A DNA stretch of 10,864 nt from Gloeophyllum trabeum ATCC 11539 (taxonomy: Eukaryota > Basidiomycota > Agaricomycetes > Gloeophyllales > Gloeophyllaceae), in the NCBI RefSeq assembly GCF_000344685.1, contig NW_006920424.1, forward strand, positions 479,904-490,767. The letters are read 5' to 3'. Of this stretch, positions 1 to 8,407 are shown in pieces. A program made the position numbers and the translations under genes. Every line of letters begins with the position of its first letter. Positions within the stretch are counted from its first letter, which is position 1. The notes beneath the pieces are model-generated. The model ran no database searches. It was not told the origin of the DNA and worked only from the letters and a program-made list of their open reading frames with translations.

Positions 1-361
1 GGTGCCGACCAGAAGATACAACGCGCTCCTTGTCCCTCTTTGCAGGACGCCTCCGCCGGGGACTGGTGAAGTGTGGGCCGATAGCGTGAACATAAGGTAA
101 AGCTTGTCGAGACATACCGTGGGCTGGAATGCCAAGCACAACGACGGGAAGGGGGGACCAGCGAACCCCCCCCCCCCTGCCCATACCGAACAAACTGTTG
201 ATGGCCAGATGACGCGATGTATCAGGGAGGCACCGGAGAGGGAGCGCGGAGGCGGGAGTGGAGAGGGATCGATGCGATCGTCAGATGAGTGCGGGAGGCT
301 GCCTTACACGTCGCCCGAGCACTGCGGGAGGCCCCGCAGATATGGCTGGAACAGTACTAAA
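1..361. other. GC-rich block at left edge, possible 3' end of a decayed gene
   Basis: This block is clearly richer in G and C than the next 8 kb, and the change is abrupt near 360. All three forward frames are open for 50 to 100 bases from the window edge. A pyrimidine-rich stretch ending in TTTGCAG at about 39-45 looks like a 3' splice site, so a last exon could end here, but no frame is convincing. Frame 1 at 289-360 reads VREAALHVARALREAPQIWL before a stop and looks like an amphipathic helix. It is preceded directly by a stop codon. TGCGGGAGGC occurs at 290-299 and 323-332, spaced by 33 bases, a multiple of three. A 95-residue open frame from 104 crosses the C12 tract and has no recognisable domain. 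I do not recognise a protein. It could be the eroded tail of a gene or an older GC-rich insertion. Confidence 0.3.
151..177. repeat. G6 run facing a C12 homopolymer
   Basis: A run of six G (151-156) is followed after nine bases by twelve C (166-177). The two can pair as a short hairpin, and the C run is a likely slippage site. Its length would disturb any reading frame crossing it, which weakens the 95-residue open frame that starts at 104. Confidence 0.7.
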
Positions 362-563
362 TTAGGCAGTATCTATATTTGTATTCAATAGGGAGCATCG
401 GCCCAGATGCCGTCTGTCTAGCCCAATACTTCCTACACATTTTTAGACTACCTAGGTTATGATGTCATCAAATCGGTCCTGCCTAAGGTGGACTGGACTC
501 CTTAGGCAGTACCTCGAAACTAGAATGATGTACCTAAGTAGACTCAGGGTATGGGTGCCTAAG
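362..563. repeat. Cluster of CCTAAG / TTAGGCAGTA motifs with a hairpin
   Basis: TTAGGCAGTA occurs twice in the same orientation (362-371 and 502-511). Its inverse lies at 476-488. Related CCTAAGT words occur near 534 and 557. Positions 475-488 and 500-513 form a hairpin of 14 pairs with one mismatch and an 11-base loop; the inner ten pairs (CTGCCTAAGG with CCTTAGGCAG) are perfect. A separate palindrome TGATGTCATCA is at 460-470. The cluster begins where GC content drops, so it may mark the edge of an inserted element. No ends or target duplication could be fixed. Confidence 0.55.
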
Positions 564-916
564 TTGGTATACATACAAGTAAGGAAATAGGCAAATGCAT
601 AACCAATGTATCCACATCAACCCCTCATGAAGTCCTTTTGCTCCTGCAAAAGCTGAAATGTACAAGTGTCCATAAGAAGTGCAAGGAGTCCGTATCAGAA
701 ACATTTGATAACATGTCAGATGCATCTGTTGCAGAAGCACACCTCATTATGCACCTTCACCTTGCATCACTGAAGGTCAGCAGATGGATACCAGAGGTTG
801 GGCTCAGGAACAGAAGGGGTGTAGTATCAGAGGTGCTCACTGTTGTAGATTGCACAAGATGTAACTGTTTGGGGTTTGCAGTTAATAAGTGTTCTTGTCT
901 GTCATGCCATGAATGA
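563..916 (+). pseudogene. Possible coding remnant, unknown protein
   Basis: One forward frame is open from 563 to a stop at 914-916, about 117 codons, in DNA otherwise full of stops. There is no ATG near its beginning. Its middle part looks protein-like: KCTSVHKKCKESVSETFDN, then a stretch rich in hydrophobic and histidine residues ending RWIPEVG at about 797. After that the reading becomes cysteine-rich and less convincing. I recognise no domain and there is no neighbour that suggests a role. It may be an exon or a fragment of a transposon-encoded protein. It may equally be chance, because a reverse frame over 757-957 is also open. Confidence 0.22.
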
Positions 917-1176
917 CAAATGGTTTGTTCCACCCAGGATGGAGCTTCATGGGGCATTTGGACTTACAAAGGATGAAGTCACCAACACCCAATCCCCTTT
1001 TGCGGTATATATCATTGTGCTTCCTTGCTTCTGTCCCCAGACACTGTTGATATGCACTGACACACAACAACCCCAAAGACCAACCAAACACACTCAGCAG
1101 TATGGGTGAAGGCAGTTTAAGGTGACTGAAGTGTAATAATAGAGTTTGAGGGGGAGGGGAGGAGTAAGACAATGCA
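917..1176. other. No feature seen
   Basis: This AT-rich stretch has no supportable gene. A purine-rich run (GGGGGAGGGGAGG, about 1150-1162) precedes the first copy of repeat A. A 131-codon reverse frame (882-1277) crosses into repeat A and shows no domain. Confidence 0.4.
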
Positions 1177-1680
1177 GGGGAGTCCATAGGAAGACCTAAA
1201 ATAATAAAACAATGCCTTGATGCCTGTAACAAACAATGACATGATGCTCTGGAGTATTTATCTCCAAAGGTTGCCAATAGACAGTACTGTGGGCACCAAC
1301 TCCAATTGTAGGATAGTGCATGCCAGCGTGGGACACTCCTAAAGACACTTTGTTATTTCTATTTCTGTTTATATGCACTCACAGGAGCTAGTATGTGATG
1401 GCAGAGATGATTAATTCAACAAGTCAGGCCTATTGGCAACGCCAGGATGGATCACAATTTGTGAAGTTCAAGACTTTTGAACTTCAAGGGTTGCTGAGAC
1501 TTTAACTCTGTCATGCTGAGATGGCAAAGAAATAAACTTGTTTTTACTTTACTTTACATTGTACATTTAATACTAAAGAAGTGACCTGTGACTGCTTGGA
1601 GATAAATAACAAATATTTCCCACCACTCTGACAGTTCAGCAATCATCTGCTGCTATACCACATAGCATACAATTCCCTTG
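1177..1680 (+). repeat. Repeat A, copy 1 (about 500 bp)
   Basis: This segment matches 3582-4079 in the same orientation along its whole length, with small insertions and deletions. Shared blocks include GAGTCCATAGGAAGACCTA at the start, CACTCACAGGAGCTA, GAGTCAGGCCTA-type sequence, AAACTTGTTTTT, and CATACAA.TCCCTTG at the end. By eye about seven bases in ten agree. Copy 1 carries a perfect 9-bp hairpin (GAAGTTCAA at 1463-1471, TTGAACTTC at 1477-1485) that is degraded in copy 2. No open frame is conserved between the copies, so this is probably a non-coding repeat. The two copies flank the repeat C pair and could be terminal repeats of an old element, but no TG...CA ends were found. Confidence 0.75.
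1463..1485. repeat. 9-bp perfect hairpin inside repeat A copy 1
   Basis: GAAGTTCAA, a 5-base loop GACTT, then TTGAACTTC. The matching place in the second copy (about 3867-3885) keeps only AAGTTCA and AACTTCG, so pairing is lost there. Confidence 0.6.
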
Positions 1681-1682
1681 GC

Positions 1683-1773
1683 CAATGCTGTAGGATTAAT
1701 GTATTAGATCACCTTTGTTAAGGTAAAGCCTTTTACATTAAACAGCCTTTGCAATCATATATAATGTATTAGA
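1683..1773. repeat. Linker with 65-bp spaced direct repeat
   Basis: TAATGTATTAGA occurs at 1697-1708 and again at 1762-1773. The linker begins CCAATGCTGTA and contains AAGGTAAAGCCTT. A shorter version (CCAATGCTGTAAAAGTAAAACCTT) follows the second C copy at about 3191-3214. The linker therefore seems to belong to the same repeat family as C. Confidence 0.45.
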
Positions 1774-2240
1774 CTTCCAATTACCTTATGCAGTGGCAGG
1801 CAGTCTGCTGAGCTTGAATACAACAGCCCCAGCGACCCCGGCCTGGAGATCTAAATCAGGATTTGATCTGAGCTGTTGCCAATAATAGGTGGGTGGCCAT
1901 ACCTGGCCCTGCAGTCCCCAGAAAAATCCAGGAAAATATGGAAAAATCGTAATATATTTCTGGGGCCAGGCATCATGATGCCAGAGCTATCCATAGCATG
2001 GTAATGTGTCTAGAACACCACACATCAGCCACTAGCAGCTCGTATAAAATCAGAAACAATGTGCAAAAATCTGGGACAAATCATGGAACCTGCTGTTAAT
2101 GACAACACACATAGCATCACCATATTATGTCATCACATGCCAAAAATGGCAGTAATCGATATGGGATACTTCCAGGATCTACCTTTCAGCCTCCTTCTGT
2201 ATCTGGGGTTTATTCATCCTTATTCTCAATTTTGTTACTA
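1762..2240 (+). repeat. Repeat C, copy 1 (about 480 bp)
   Basis: This segment matches 2641-3119 in the same orientation with a nearly constant offset of 874 to 879 bases. Shared anchors are TAATGTAT, GCTGAGCTTGAAT (1807 and 2685), AATAATAGG, AATATATT, and T.TATCTGGGG/GGATCTGTGG followed by TTTATTC near the end. By eye roughly two thirds of bases agree. Two stem-loops are kept at matching places. One is GCTAT-CC-ATAGC (1986-1997). The other is a longer stem pairing CCCCAGAAA (1916-1924) with TTTCTGGGG (1957-1965). No reading frame is conserved, so I call it a non-coding repeat. Confidence 0.65.
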
Positions 2241-2295
2241 ATGTAGCAGGTCAAATAGTGTATAGGAATAGGGAGTGCTTGCCCCAATTATCACA

Positions 2296-2590
2296 GTGGG
2301 CAAGGACTGGTGTCCCACCACCGGACATTCATCTTTCATGTGCACAGGTGGGAGAACACTTCCCTAGGATGCTCAGTAGCGGAACATGGTACACACAGAA
2401 AGAATGAAAGCAAAATGTTAATTGGATTTTTGGGGACAACAGCAAATGTCCCACAGACCTTTCTTTGTTCACTCAAAGGCTATTCTTCATGTCCAGCTTA
2501 TGTTCCACCAACAACCATTCTAAGAAAGTGTTCTTGCAGCCGTGAGATGTTCCTGGCATGCCCACCTGCGGGACATTGGTCACTGCCTGC
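2296..2590. mobile_element. Fold-back element (MITE-like), centre near 2443
   Basis: Three separate pairs of inverted words share one centre. GTCCC at 2312-2316 pairs with GGGAC at 2570-2574. AGAACACTT at 2353-2361 pairs with AAGTGTTCT at 2526-2534, and the similarity continues inwards to GGAACAT/ATGTTCC. GGGACA at 2433-2438 pairs with TGTCCC at 2447-2452. Common centring over about 260 bp shows that the whole segment is one decayed palindrome. Weaker pairing extends to about 2296 and 2590. It lies between the two C copies, as if inserted there. No target duplication is clear and it encodes nothing, which fits an old MITE or fold-back transposon. Confidence 0.65.
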
Positions 2591-2640
2591 AGTGTATTTG
2601 TAGGTACCATGGGCTGTGTAGTAGTACAATTGTCCAGGGC

Positions 2641-3119
2641 TAATGTATAGGATTTCAGGCAGCAGGCTGCCTGCCATGAGCCAGGCTGAGCTTGAATGGC
2701 CTACCCCAGCATCCCAACAGATAGACTGGGTATTGGGGCTAGATCTGGTGCTAATAATAGGCTAGTTAATTATCCAGGCACCTGGGTGGCTCCAAACAAT
2801 GCACAAAACTCTGGAGAAAATCAGAATATATTGGTGGGACCCAGACTCCAAATATTAGTGCTATAAATAGCTGATGGGTACATATAGACCATGGCTTGGC
2901 AGCTCATAGACAATTGAAAGAAATGCAGAAAAATGCAGACAAATTCACAGCTACTGCCAATAGTTCCGGTGCACTGATGCCATCACTATATTACATAATA
3001 GACTTCCGAATATGGCAATATGTGGTGTGGTACACTTCTGGAACACTTCTGGAACACAATTTTTATGCTCTTTCTGGATCTGTGGTGCATTTATTCTTAT
3101 TCTTCATTGTTCTAGTTCA
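2641..3119 (+). repeat. Repeat C, copy 2 (about 480 bp)
   Basis: This is the second, diverged copy of the segment at 1762-2240, about 878 bases downstream. It keeps GCTAT-AA-ATAGC (2860-2871), where only the two loop bases differ from copy 1. At the place of the longer stem of copy 1, it pairs GGGT with ACCC using different bases. It is followed by a shortened copy of the linker (about 3191). A local duplication GAACACTTCTG is seen at about 3040-3061 (TGGAACACTTCTGGAACAC). A 90-codon forward frame from 2896 crosses it but has no counterpart in copy 1. Confidence 0.65.
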
Positions 3120-3217
3120 TATATTACCTGGCCCAGGCAATGTATGTAAGGGGGATTTGCATTGGTAATCCATAGAGCTTAGTGGCTATCCAATGCTGTA
3201 AAAGTAAAACCTTCATT

Positions 3218-3415
3218 GCCAGCTCTAAAACATTTTTTTCTGGGTTTCCCATGCATATACTATATGCTACACCCTGACGTTATTTTCTTAAATAGTATTA
3301 CTCCACCTCAAAAACACATTGTTCACCCCACCCTGCACCAGTGGGATTGGAGCTTCATCAGGCACACTCTGGGTGGGGCCTGGTATTTTTATGGTGTTTA
3401 TGAGATACGGTGGAG
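3218..3415 (-). mobile_element. Internally deleted relative of the 8408-8920 fold-back element
   Basis: Bases 3291-3342 match the reverse complement of 8743-8794 at about 47 of 52 positions. Directly after this, 3343-3371 matches the reverse complement of 8583-8611 at about 26 of 29. The roughly 130 bases that separate these parts in the larger element are missing, so this copy is an internal-deletion derivative in minus orientation. Weaker similarity runs left to AGCTCT at 3221, which keeps the same 32-base spacing to CCCAT as in the larger element. To the right, GGTATTTTTATGGTG (3394-3408) resembles the opposite arm. The outer ends are not preserved. Confidence 0.7.
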
Positions 3416-3581
3416 ATTTGACTTAGAGCACCCTGGACAGGTACTTTAAAGGTCTCTCACCCTTCTTGGCCCAACGTGCTTGGCTGTATAGCTGCACATC
3501 TGCAAACCATTGTTGGATTCCAGATTTCAGGTTCGAGCTTGCACACTCGTGTTGTGTGTGGTCAGGGGGGACCGCCACAGG
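3416..3581. other. No feature seen
   Basis: This is a short spacer between the deleted fold-back and the second copy of repeat A. It contains GGTTCGAGC at 3530-3538, which resembles a tRNA B-box but has no cloverleaf around it. Confidence 0.4.
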
Positions 3582-4079
3582 TGGGAGTCCATAGGAAGAC
3601 CTAGAATAATAAAATAAAATCTTGAGGCCCAAAACAAACAATGCTACAATGCTCTATTTATCTCTGAAGATCACTAAAAGACCAGACTGCAGGCACCAAC
3701 ACCTCTTGTAGAATCGTGCATGGGGGGTAGTACTTCTCTAAAGACATGTTGTTAATCTTATTCATTACAGTCAGCACTCACAGGAGCTAATACTGGATGG
3801 CAGAGATATTTAACTTGATGAGTCAGGCCTACTGGCAAAGCTAGGATCAAATTGTAATTGCTAAGTTCACATCCAAACTTCGAGGGTCACTAAGACTGTA
3901 ACCTCCAATATGCTGAGGTGGTGAAGAACAAACTTGTTTTTGCTCTACTTTACATCATACATTTTATACTACAGAAATGACCCTGCAACTGCCCAGAGAT
4001 ATAGAAAAAATAAAGGCTGCACCTCCCTACCCACTTGACACTCCTCTGCCACTATATCACATACCATACAACTCCCTTG
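3582..4079 (+). repeat. Repeat A, copy 2 (about 500 bp)
   Basis: This is the diverged second copy of 1177-1680, in the same orientation and about 2.4 kb downstream. The offset is 2405 at the start and 2399 at the end, so net length has changed little. The sequence immediately before both copies (CAGG then GGAGTCC) is also similar. No conserved reading frame was found. Confidence 0.75.
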
Positions 4080-4617
4080 TCCTTCCACATGGTCACCCTG
4101 ACATGTTGGTACCTGCCCTGAACCTTCTCATCACACTGTGCAACATGTGGGCCATGTGTGAATGAACACTAGCCGCTTGCCATCTGATACTGGCCTCATG
4201 GTCACAGGTTTATGTCCACAGACAGAAACAGAGGGGAAGAAACGGTGGAAGTTGGGCATGAGGATGACTCATGACTAGACAGATGCCCTTGGCCACCAGA
4301 GCTAATTCTTTTCAAAGTCACTTCCTGACTCACTCCAGAGCACCTGACCTCGCAGCTAAATAATTGGAAGGATCTGCACTCGCCTCAAGGACTCTAGAAA
4401 GTCAGGAGTTAAATCATGACATTGCCCTGAGCCAATCATAGTGTAGGAACATGTGAGTGTAATGTCGGACAGACTCTGGAGGGTGTGGATGAAGCATTGA
4501 TTCCATAATTTGAGGGGTCAGATGAGCCCACAGAGATGCAAGCAAGTATTTGTGGGAGGATATGATATGTAGTATAGCAGCACCTCTGTGTTTTTGTCTT
4601 GGATTGATAGTGCATCA
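4080..4617. other. No feature seen
   Basis: This AT-rich stretch contains only open frames shorter than about 62 codons, and none has a recognisable motif. No repeat to other parts of the window was noticed. Confidence 0.4.
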
Positions 4618-5010
4618 CTATATCTCTGTAACTATTGGCTCAAATCATGTGGAACTTGTTGCACAGTGGTGTGGTATACAACTCTATACACTAGGGAGAG
4701 TCTAACTGGCCAATCAGCCCCAGTGATGGTTGCTGGGGAAGTCTTCAGGAGTAGTACCATTGAAAAGTGGTAGCTAATCAATGAGTGGTTGGATTCTCCT
4801 GCACTCTGAAGTAAATTTGTAACCCTATATGGGGTTATTACACTCTCAAAAGGGTGTATCATTAGGACTACTCCTAGGCTAGCAAAATGTAGGATAATGT
4901 TTTGAAGCTGGTGATGAAAACATGTGCTGGTAGCAATCCATATCAGAGGGATACAGGGTCTATATACCACAGTAATAAATGCAATATATGCAAAGATTAC
5001 CCAGATATAG
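4618..5010. repeat. Decayed inverted repeat centred near 4815
   Basis: Several inverted matches fall around a common centre. TATATCT..GTAA at 4619-4631 pairs with TTAC..AGATATA at 4997-5009. TGTGGTATA at 4670-4678 pairs with TATACCACA at 4963-4971. CAGGAGTAGT near 4748 pairs with ACTACTCCTAG near 4868. The centres drift between 4813 and 4821, as expected with small insertions and deletions. Near the middle, AACCCTATATGGGGTT (4821-4836) forms a small imperfect hairpin. This fits a very old fold-back element. Ends and target duplications are not recognisable. Confidence 0.45.
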
Positions 5011-5116
5011 CCCTGGAAGTTTCATCCATGTTTCTCAATATCCATTTTATTGCATGCAATTCTCCAAACACAATGGAACTGCAGTCTACTGGAAGCATGT
5101 GCAAATAGTATTTAGT

Positions 5117-5596
5117 CCATCATAATCCATCAACAAATGCACCACAAGCCCTAACAAGCCATGTAGAAATCATCCATCAACCACTACAGAGCATCCACAA
5201 ATTGTCCATAAATGGCTACAAACCATCTACAAATCATCCCCAAGGTCTACAAAGTATCCACAAATCACCTACAAATCATCAAAAATTATGTATAAATGAC
5301 CCACAAACCTCACAAATCATCAATAAATCACCCACAAACCCTAAAACTCATACCCTACAAACCATCTACAAAAGTTCACAAACTATTAAAAACTGTCTGC
5401 AAACCTTCCCAAAGGTCTACAAAGTATCCAAAGATGACCTACAAACCCTTACAAATCATCTACAAATGGCCCACAAACCATCACAAAGCCTTACAAATCA
5501 TATATAAATGGCCCACAATTCATGATGAACCATCTACAAATCCCTCAGAATCCATGATAAATCATCTACAGACCCTCCTGCCAGCCTTACAAGCCT
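5117..5596 (+). repeat. Degenerate 11-bp minisatellite, consensus CTACAAATCAT
   Basis: The stretch is built from imperfect units of about 11 bases such as CTACAAACCAT, CTACAAATCAT, CCACAAATCAC and CTACAAAGTAT. It is best preserved between about 5200 and 5530. Some units have lost or gained one base. The forward strand has C and A in excess and is poor in stop codons in all frames. Three units make 33 bases, or eleven codons, so two long forward frames (5202-5507 and 5296-5718) appear with an eleven-residue rhythm around YK.STNH. They overlap in different frames and are best read as by-products of the repeat, not as genes. Confidence 0.85.
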
Positions 5597-5965
5597 CATC
5601 CCTTTGTCCATCAGGCAGAGGATTGTGTATAAGGTTCCACTGCTTTATTAGTACTTTGTTGAAAAGAGTTGGAGACCACAACTTGGTGTCAGCTTGCATG
5701 ATCTCCTTCCATGAGTGAGTATTCTCTTTACCGCAGTCAACAAGACATTTGAGAGGTTGAGGAGTGTTATATCTTCGGTTTCAAGGACATAGCTAGTCTT
5801 GATAAGGTAAGCCTTAGCAGTGATATCCCAGACCGCACAGAGAGGTGCTGCAAACTCCAGTGTGGATGAGCCTTGGGTGATCTTCAATACTTTTGGGTTC
5901 TTCAACAGGTTAGGCTTGCTGGGAAGGGCCAGCTTGGCAGTCTTTTGCCCTGCATACCTTAGGTG
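5562..5965 (-). pseudogene. Frameshifted remnant of an unknown protein gene
   Basis: On the minus strand one frame is open from 5965 to 5648. It reads protein-like sequence including LALPSKPNLLKNPKVLKI, LEFAAPLCAVWDITAKAYLI and LLNLSNVLLTAVKRI. Near 5720 the plausible reading moves to another minus frame, which continues HSWKEIMQADTKLWSPTLFN and IKQWNLIHNPLPDGQRD before a stop at 5562-5564. Neither part begins with a credible ATG. The last codons run into the minisatellite. The switch of frame implies a one-base indel or an unrecognised intron. The composition (balanced hydrophobic and charged residues, tryptophans) looks more like real protein than the surrounding noise. I recognise no family; a decayed transposon or gene fragment are both possible. 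Confidence 0.45.
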
Positions 5966-8407
5966 TTACAATTTAATAGACTATAGATGAGAGAAGCAGG
6001 GAGTCGAGCCACAGGAGCAGAAAGAAGAGAAGAGAAAAATGTTGCCTTGAGAGGAGAATAAGCAAGGAAACTACTCTATGTGGATGCCTAGCCACGGCCC
6101 CCAAAAGGGTGCTATGGAGTTAAGAAGAGTCCTCATTGCAGTAGGTGCCATGGACGGAGTAATACATTGGACATTGTAGGGGATCACTCCAACACAAAGC
6201 TATGTGTGCCTGCCATGTATAACACGGAATACAGGCAACAGCAATGCCTAGGGGACATGTTTGGCAATGTGAGAGAAGGAATATGCAATGATAAAGACAA
6301 CAAGACAGCAGAGACACAGCAGAAGGTCAAAGGGGGAGTACTGTATCACTACCTCTAGAAGAGGGGCATGGGGATGTTCATCAGGTAGCATATCAAATAC
6401 CATAGGAATGTCACTGAGACCCTGCATGCTCAGACTCCCATCTCCAGAGAGAGATTTTCAGTTGGCAGGGATGGTGAAAGATGGCACAGGTTTTTGGGCC
6501 ACATGATGATGATAGGTAGGGCACTCAAGTTGGCTGCATCAACACCATGTAAGCAGGCAAGCGGTGCATGCTGTGCACCCACATTGTGTGCTAACGATTG
6601 ATATGAGTAACATCCTATGTCCAATTGCAAGAGGAAGAAGCTGTGTACAACCGGTGATCAACAAAATGTTAACACGAGGGTTGGACAAGGAGGGCTGGGA
6701 ATTGAGGGTCTGGTGAATAACCCACACCGTGGGCATCCCAGTTTTGTTGAGACAGACTGGAGGATCAGAAACAAGGAGACTTCATAGACATTGGCTCACA
6801 GTCTTGCAGCCCTGCAGCTCAATCTTGCACATATGTAAATCTTGTTTGAGTGCGGCACTGATGTGTTGTGATCGCTTGAGTGAGTGACTGAACAGAGGGA
6901 TGAATGAACAGTCTGACAAACCGGTCACTGACTGGACCCAGATGTATGGTATGAAAGTCTCTTGTACATCAGAATATCCACTGCAGAAATGTTGAATGGA
7001 TCATCTGCTCCCTCAGAAAACAGCATGTTGCCGTTGATGACATTTTCAGAGGGAATCTCACAACAGCTCTCAACGCCTGTGTCTGGCATGGGATTGTCAT
7101 CATCGGACAAGATGTAGATGGTCTGTTATAAAGAGGTTGGGCTAGCATTCGTCAGCTCACTGGGAGGCATGGCAATGAGCAGGGAGGAGCAAGTGTATGT
7201 AGTGTGGTAGGGGCACACATTATGGATGAACCTGGCATTACATGCAGGGCCACTACAGGCAAGCACTGGAGTGGCAGCAGAGTTCTACAGCAATAACTAT
7301 AAGATGGACATGAATTGTGTTTTTGAGTGTCTTGTCTTTTGCTGTGCATGGGGAGAGGGGGAGGGGGAGGGAGACTGCGCAGAAGTGGACTAGAGTTGGA
7401 TGCAGATGACAAAGTCTGTTGATTGAAACAGGAAGATTCAGACATGGAAGAAGAAATGCATACAAAAGCAGATGGGACTGTTAGGCAAGGATTGAAATGT
7501 GAACACCTCAATGATTCCTGTATTGTAACAGTGATGCTGAGCCAACTATTTGGTCTATCATAGGATTGCCATGATATATGGATGGACCATTCCCTCTGCT
7601 ACTCTTTGTTTGCTTGAGCATTTCATGCAAGCATAGGGCATCTGGTTTTGCTCTCCCAACCCTGTATTTGAGGTAGTCAGCTTGTGGGGATATGGGTGGA
7701 CTGCAGATTGCAAGTGTGCATCCACTTGTGGTACTGGCGGAGTGACCGCAAAGATATGAGATGATGTATTCCAAATAGTGGCATCCAAAAAGGGAGATGT
7801 CCCACCCATTTTCAGTGACTTCATCCGCACTGGCCATGAGATGAGCAAGATTGAAAATTATGCCATTGAGAAGAGACAATTCACTGACAAAAAGGCATAT
7901 CCAATGGAAGAGCAAGGGATCAGATGTGAGGTAAAAGGCACCCAGCTGACAAGTTGGTATAGGTCACCTGCACTGTGGAAGAAGAGCAAGAGAGTTCTTT
8001 GGCTGCCATTGCCATGGTCAAATATGTGTCATAAGACAAGTCTGTCAGAAAACAACCTATGCAGTATGTGATTGGTGTGCAGGTAATTGTCAGATGAGAA
8101 TGAGCAAGCCTCTATGCAACAGAGCAAGGACAACTCACATATGAGGCAGGAGGATGTGATGGATGACAGGGAAATGTGATGTGCCTGAGGACGTGCATGT
8201 CAATCGGATGAGATCCCTCAGGTGGAATGTGAACATAGGGCCCTGTGTCTGATAAAAATAGATAGCAAGATTGGGACCTGCATGAGTCAATGTGAGAGTG
8301 TATATAGCTCATCAGAGATGCAAACCTGATGCTTCACAAATGGCCAAGGCAGTAACAGTGAACATGATCTTGGGGAGTGCATTGCATGGAAAAAGCACCA
8401 GCAAAGC
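5966..8407. other. Long stretch without a supportable gene
   Basis: About 2.4 kb hold only short or overlapping open frames. The more protein-like pieces are all uncertain. On the minus strand, 6925-7120 reads QTIYILSDDDNPMPDTG and further acidic sequence, just after a CTTTATAACAG that could be a splice acceptor. Also on the minus strand, 7508-7915 is open for 135 codons. On the plus strand, 7763-7930 reads KKGDVPPIFSDFIRTGHEM and ends at GAG|GTAAAA, which resembles a splice donor. Plus and minus candidates overlap at 7763-7915, so at most one can be real. No ATG-initiated gene, domain or splice series could be assembled. No repeat shared with the rest of the window was noticed. Confidence 0.35.
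7350..7371 (+). other. G-quadruplex-type purine tract
   Basis: Four runs of three or more G are separated by A or AGA (GGGG, GGGGG, GGGGG, GGG). This fits the usual four-run quadruplex pattern on the plus strand. No gene context gives it a role. Confidence 0.6.

Noticed and set aside
104..391. 95-residue forward open frame in the GC-rich block
   Set aside because: It crosses a C12 homopolymer, has no domain, and other frames in the block look equally open or more protein-like.
882..1277. 131-residue reverse open frame
   Set aside because: It runs into repeat A, has no counterpart in the second copy, and has low-complexity serine/proline/leucine composition.
3530..3538. GGTTCGAGC as a tRNA or SINE B-box
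   Set aside because: No good A-box at the right distance and no cloverleaf could be formed around it.
1177..4079. Calling the two A repeats LTRs of one element
   Set aside because: No TG...CA ends, no target duplication and no priming site were seen; kept only as a possibility.
5202..5718. Two long overlapping forward open frames as genes
   Set aside because: They are in different frames over the same 11-bp repeat array, which simply lacks forward stop codons.
7152..7511. 119-residue reverse open frame
   Set aside because: Proline-, serine- and cysteine-rich translation created partly by the antisense of the G tract; no domain.
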